Below are positions 21,265 to 24,816 of a stretch of DNA of 24,816 nucleotides, in pieces. The notes below the pieces were generated by a model that was not told the DNA's origin, searched no databases, and saw nothing but the letters and a program-made list of their open reading frames with translations. The first letter of the stretch is position 1; each line of letters opens with the position of its first letter. This DNA comes from Reclinomonas americana ATCC 50394 (Eukaryota > Jakobida > Jakobea > Jakobida). Made by a program: the position numbers and the translations under genes. The stretch spans positions 10,285 to 35,100 of the forward strand of contig PS015294.1 of NCBI GenBank assembly GCA_048213135.1, in the 5' to 3' direction.

Positions 21265-21344
21265 GTTCTCTTTGTGAAGGGTCGGTCGGAGGAGAACGAA
21301 ATTGCGCTTCTTTCGTCCACTCACTCATGCAGGTGTGAGAGTGC
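21265..21344. promoter_or_regulatory. 80-bp divergent promoter/leader region
   Basis: Only 80 bp separate the start codon of the FG-GAP gene (minus) from that of the 7TM-RGS gene (plus). Both 5' leaders must be very short, overlap, or contain the core promoters. There is no TATA box; CTTCTTTCGTCC near the middle is a short pyrimidine-rich element. Confidence 0.5.
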
Positions 21345-24006
21345 ATGAGTGGCGACCAGTCGTGTGAGGTCAGTGTGCGAGAGTGAGAGAGAGAGAGAGA
21401 GAGAAGGAGAGAGAGGGAAGAGAGTGAGAATGAGAGGGGGTGAAGGGGGAAGAGATGTAGTGAGAGAGAGAGAGAGAGAGAGAGATACAGAGAGGAGGGG
21501 GAGGGTGTGTGTGTGTGTGTGAGAAGAGAGAGAGAGAGAGAGGAGAGTCCTCGCTCATTGTGTGTGTGTGTGTGTGTAGGCTGCCCAGTATGCGCGACTG
21601 TCGGATGACAGTCGCATGGTTGTGTTCACCGACGCGGTGTTCTGGATCTACTTGGTGCACTTGACCATCACCGTCGTCTCACTTGTGGTCAGTGTGTGTG
21701 TGTGTCTTCGAACACACGCGATGAGCCCTGATGCATGAGAGATGATTGATTGCTGATTGGAGATAGGGTTTCGTTGTGTTGCGCGACTCGGCGTACATTC
21801 GACGACGCTCGCCTGTGCTGACCATGGTGGCAGCGAGTGTGTTTGTGTTGGGTCCACTGTTGCGTTGTTCTCTTTTGCTCGTCTTTTTTTCCGCCCGTTG
21901 CGAACACTCCTGCGCAGTCAGCGCGTTCTCTATCGCGCGCATGTCTACGACTGCTGGGTGGTGTATCTGTCGGCGCTGGTGCCGAATCAGCTCATGCTGC
22001 TGAGTCTGTTTCTGCGCTGTTGCGTCCATCTTTTTTTTTTGGTCAAGCGATCGTCGATTGTTTTTCCTCAACAAGTGGACACACCACCGTAGCGCTGCGT
22101 GTGTGGGCCGTGTTCCGAGCTGGTGTGGCGCGCAGTGACATCATTCAGCTGTACCGCACTGTGGCAAAGAGTTGCGCCTGCTGCGATACATTTCTTTTGC
22201 GGAGTTGCTGATGAGTGGCATGCAGCTCCGTCGTACGACTCGCTGACGCGCATTCGCGAGATGATGAACAACAGATCGTCGTCCGACCGCACATTTGCGC
22301 TGGCACGTACGCTGACCGAGGGCCGGTTACTGGTCTACTTTGGCCTGTCGGCCTTTATTCTGCTCTTGCTGGTCGTGTTCTTTGTCGTTCCTTCCCCTCG
22401 CGCCACTCTCAATGTTGCGACGCACACGCTCGCTGTTTGTCTGTACGCTGCTCTGCTTATGGATGAGATGACGGCGTCCCGGCAACAGGTGAATTCCGCG
22501 GACGCGCAACTCGTGTGCGACTGCATGCGCTACATTCAGCTCAGTCACTACATTGGCAGCTCGCAAATTCTCGTCCTGCTGATGCTGGTGCTGCGAATGT
22601 TGTGGCTGTCGCGCCAAATCCAAGTGCGTGCGCAGCCACTGCCTCCATGTCTTGCCTTCTCTGTGTGACAACGTGTGTGTCCGTGTGTGTGGGCAGGATG
22701 CATTCTCCATGCGGCGGGAGCTGACGGGAGTGGGCGTCGCGGGCGTGCTGCTCATGTTCCCGTTCGCCTTGATGTACTTTACTGGCAAGACCGAACTGAA
22801 CGTCGGCATGTTCATCACATTTCAGGTGCAGTGAATTCGCCAGTTGCTTGGCCGCACCCACTCTGCTGACTATGTTGTGCGACGCAGCTCCTCTCGGTGG
22901 CATTTGGATTCACGTTCTCGGTGGTCACTCTCGGTCTCCCGGTACTGCTGTCGGCTCTGGCGACTCGGCATCTGCGTATCATGCAACGCATGCTGCCGGC
23001 GTCGAGCAACGAGACACAGCGCACGCTGCTCGCCATTCCGATCCACTCGTTCGACGACGTGATGTTGTCGGAGACGAAGCGCAACTTGTTCAGGTTTTGT
23101 CCCGCTGTGTGTTCCCCCCTCACTGTGCATGCCACTCACACCACGTCAAACCTGCGTGTGTGCACGAGCAGAGAGCATCTGGTGTCGGAGATTTGTGTCG
23201 AAGTGAGTCCTGTCGCATGTCGGCTGCTGATGCGCTGCGCCCTCACCAAGCGCGCGCCTCACAGGGTCTGCTGTTCATGGAGCAAGTGCTCGAGCTCAAG
23301 TGTGTGGCACTGTTCGACTCGTTGAATGCCGAGGAGCTGTATCGGCAGGCCAAGGGCATTTACGACGATTTCTTCAGCGAAACCGCCGATCACCAACTGA
23401 ACTTGCCGTCGGCGGTCGAGGCCGAGGTGCGCAAGGCGTTCAGCATGCAGGCACGTCTCACTGGCATGGCGGTGGTCACAGTGACGGAGCTGGAGGGTGA
23501 TGCGCTGGTGCAGACGTTGGAGGCGTCGGATTTCGGAGTCATGTCGGACCACATGACCTCATCGTGGTGGCCAGTGGTGTTGCGCGATCACATGCCCGTG
23601 GTCAGCACGTCGCTCATCGGCCGTGCCACGTGGAAAGTGTGCGACTGTGTCTTTGATCGCGCGCTCCAGGAGGTGCGGCGAACACTGCGATCCGACGTGT
23701 TTCGCAGATTTCGTGCGTCGCATGCGGTGAGTGCACGCGGCAGAGGTGATTGCTGGCGACAGAGAGATGGATGCTCACGGCGGCGTCGGTGTGCAGTACG
23801 CAGCGCAGCTGGTCGTGGAGCAAGAGATGCAGGAGAGGAGAGAGCTTGCCGGCTTCCCGCACTCGGTGCAAGTGCGGGAGCACGCTCCGATTAGTGCACG
23901 ATCAGAGCCGACGGCATCGCTAGCGGTGGCCGGCCGAATGAACGCGGCCGGGGACGTCGACGAGGAGGGCAGGAGGCCGCGGGCGGCGACAACAACGAAT
24001 CAATAA
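21345..24006 (+). CDS. seven-transmembrane RGS protein (7TM-RGS)
   Basis: Proteins of this layout, such as plant RGS1, couple a seven-helix membrane domain to an RGS box that speeds GTP hydrolysis by G-alpha. The exons are 21345-21368, 21580-21687, 21767-21858, 21918-22018, 22093-22170, 22226-22623, 22697-22825, 22888-23093, 23172-23202, 23265-23726 and 23797-24006. Phases agree and the product is 612 aa. Hydrophobic helices lie at about residues 28-44, 59-75, 85-107, 168-190, 248-264, 277-295 and 311-334. The RGS box runs from about 363 (SFDDVMLSETKRNLFR) through EHLVSEICVEGLLFMEQVLE and NAEELYRQAKGIYDDFF to FDRALQEVRRTLRSDVFRRF (about 543). A 55-65-residue insertion (about 453-517) splits the last helices. 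The tail is charged. Three introns begin GTTGCG. The MSGDQSCE start exon is joined through a long microsatellite intron and is the least certain part. Confidence 0.87.
21379..21579 (+). repeat. GA-rich then GT-rich microsatellite inside intron 1 of the 7TM-RGS gene
   Basis: Long GAGAGA tracts are broken by GGGA-type variants. They are followed by two GT tracts ending in TGTGTGTAG, which provides the splice acceptor. The intron is 211 nt, about three times the usual size here. Confidence 0.9.
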
Positions 24007-24146
24007 TATAATCATAATAACCATCGTTTTGCACATGCATGCACACGTGGTGGTGGTGGTGGTGACACGACGGCGAGCGCAGCCAGCGAAGAATGCAGAA
24101 TATCGTATCCGGACCACAGATCGCAAAAAGGCGCCGAAATGAGAGA

Positions 24147-24166
24147 GGGAGCCAAGTATAGCCCCC
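24147..24166 (+). promoter_or_regulatory. promoter element copy 1, GGGAGCCAAGTATAGCCCCC
   Basis: It is identical at 18 of 20 positions to the copy at 24248-24267. The exact spacing between copies is 101 bp. It lies about 300 bp upstream of the eEF2 ATG. Confidence 0.5.
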
Positions 24167-24189
24167 TTTTCTTGATTCGGCGCGTGGAA

Positions 24190-24208
24190 GGGGGCTATGT
24201 TTAGAGCC
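24190..24208 (-). promoter_or_regulatory. partial inverted copy of the promoter element
   Basis: On the minus strand it ends ATAGCCCCC, the same nine bases as copy 1. The rest of the element is diverged. Confidence 0.35.
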
Positions 24209-24247
24209 TCGACACAACTCCCCATTAGCGAAAAACCCGCGAAAGCA

Positions 24248-24267
24248 GGGAGCCGAGTATAGCTCCC
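24248..24267 (+). promoter_or_regulatory. promoter element copy 2, GGGAGCCGAGTATAGCTCCC
   Basis: This copy is also a 6-bp inverted repeat (GGGAGC/GCTCCC) around CGAGTATA. It sits about 180 bp upstream of the eEF2 ATG, directly before a second hairpin. Confidence 0.5.
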
Positions 24268-24270
24268 TCG

Positions 24271-24292
24271 CCGGTCCGTTCGCTCGGACCGG
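24271..24292 (+). repeat. perfect inverted repeat with 8-bp arms
   Basis: The arms CCGGTCCG and CGGACCGG flank a 6-nt loop (TTCGCT). It could be a protein-binding palindrome or a hairpin near the eEF2 transcription start. Confidence 0.6.
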
Positions 24293-24350
24293 TGGACGCA
24301 GGCCGATAAAACCCGTGCCTTGTTGCCAGCGACAGAGCACAGACCACTAC

Positions 24351-24380
24351 CCCTTTCTTCTACTTTTCGTTTCCCTTTCG
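24351..24380 (+). promoter_or_regulatory. pyrimidine-rich leader tract (TOP-like)
   Basis: The tract runs from CCCTTTCTTCTACTTTTCG through TTTCCCTTTCG in the presumed 5' UTR of eEF2. In animals eEF2 mRNA is a classic TOP mRNA. Whether transcription starts at this tract is unknown. Confidence 0.3.
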
Positions 24381-24447
24381 TGATCTGCTTCTGCAGCTTT
24401 CGTTGCTCTCTCGCTTCTTCTGAGAGTCTGATTGCTGCTACAAGACA

Positions 24448-24475
24448 ATGGTGCATGTGGTTTACGAACACACTG

Positions 24476-24508
<33 letters not shown>

Positions 24509-24741
24509 CACTCATGTTCTCTCTCTGTGTGTGTGCCACACATGCAGGTAAAGTTCACTGCTGAGGAGGTGCGCCGCGCCCTGGATCGTCCCGAGAACGT
24601 ACGCAACTTTTCGATCATTGCCCACGTTGGTCAGTCGCCCCTCTTCTCTCCCTCCTCTCTCTCTCTCTCTCTTCTGTTGCCACTCACCTTCTTGTGTCCA
24701 CAGACCACGGCAAGTCCACTCTGTCGGACTGGCTGCTGGCG
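24448..24741 (+). CDS. EEF2: elongation factor 2 (eEF2), N-terminal exons, continues past window
   Basis: eEF2 is the GTPase that moves the ribosome along mRNA during translation elongation. Exon 1 is the ATG alone (24448-24450), exon 2 is 24548-24629 and exon 3 is 24704-24741. A third intron (GTGCGT at 24742) runs off the window. The spliced N-terminus begins MVKFTAEEVRRALDRPEN, followed by VRNFSIIAHVDHGKSTLSDW. It carries the G1 P-loop of translational GTPases (AHVDHGKST) in the eEF2 context. Phases 0, 1 and 0 fit. Intron 1 contains a (TTG)n run and intron 2 contains a CT-rich run. The rest of the roughly 840-residue protein lies outside the window. Confidence 0.95.
24476..24508 (+). repeat. 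(TTG)n microsatellite in eEF2 intron 1
   Basis: About eleven uninterrupted TTG units lie in the intron that follows the isolated start codon. Confidence 0.9.
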
Positions 24742-24816
24742 GTGCGTTCCTCTCTTGCACTCCTTGTTTTTCCGATCGATTGCATGACACTCTTTCCTCT
24801 CTGTCTCTCTCACGCA

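Larger units (their letters stand above)
24007..24447 (+). promoter_or_regulatory. eEF2 upstream region and 5' leader
   Basis: This region follows the 7TM-RGS stop. It begins with AT-rich sequence (AATAATATAATCATAATAACC) suitable for the upstream gene's 3' end, then a GGT run. It then holds the repeated 20-bp elements, an 8-bp-stem hairpin, a GATAAAA sequence (24305-24311) and a pyrimidine-rich leader before the eEF2 ATG at 24448. No coding frame is supported. Confidence 0.6.

Noticed and set aside
21379-21579. GA/GT tract as a CRISPR-like or transposon feature
   Set aside because: It is a simple microsatellite within an intron, with no spacers, terminal repeats or target duplication.

Overview
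This is a compact, intron-rich, GC-rich nuclear genome fragment from a microbial eukaryote. Coding regions are split by short GT-AG introns, mostly 44-90 nt. Adjacent genes face alternating directions and some lie only 54-80 bp apart. Typical eukaryotic families are present: elongation factor 2, a 7TM-RGS signalling protein, an archaemetzincin, a GT31 glycosyltransferase and an FG-GAP protein of the type found in plants. A chaperonin-like protein of the MKKS/BBS6 (Bardet-Biedl) type suggests a lineage with cilia or flagella. I cannot name the species; a flagellated protist, for example a cercozoan-type organism, is only a guess. Four runs of N interrupt genes.

Layout, left to right: (1) 50-431(-), first exon of a Ser/Pro-rich protein that runs off the left edge. 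(2) 646-1122(-), small membrane protein crossing a gap. (3) 1763-4616(+), 876-residue protein with an MGC lipidation signal and many RRxS sites. (4) 4680-5778(-), GT31-type glycosyltransferase. (5) 5840-7633(+), MKKS/BBS6-like protein missing its N-terminus in a gap. (6) 7688-9268(-), archaemetzincin, 8 exons, 378 aa. (7) 9884-16128(+), ankyrin-repeat protein with a C-terminal membrane segment, 32 exons, 1365 aa. (8) 16189-18348(-), unrecognised protein crossing a gap. (9) 18669-21264(-), FG-GAP membrane protein whose C-terminus falls in a gap. (10) 21345-24006(+), 7TM-RGS protein, 11 exons, 612 aa. (11) 24448 to the right edge (+), start of eEF2.

The exon models were built by hand. They were accepted when donor and acceptor phases matched and the spliced protein agreed with the family pattern or ankyrin spacing. 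Total coding lengths are exact multiples of three for the genes complete in the window. The genes do not form a pathway; they are an ordinary dense gene neighbourhood. The most interesting signals are at the gene-structure level. About a quarter of the introns begin GTTGCG or GTTACG, which looks like the common donor GTRCGT with one extra T. A few introns are only 37-38 nt, and there are 17-26 nt microexons. The ankyrin gene contains an eight-exon internal duplication in which exon lengths and phases are preserved. The RGS domain carries an insertion, and the eEF2 promoter region holds a repeated 20-bp element.
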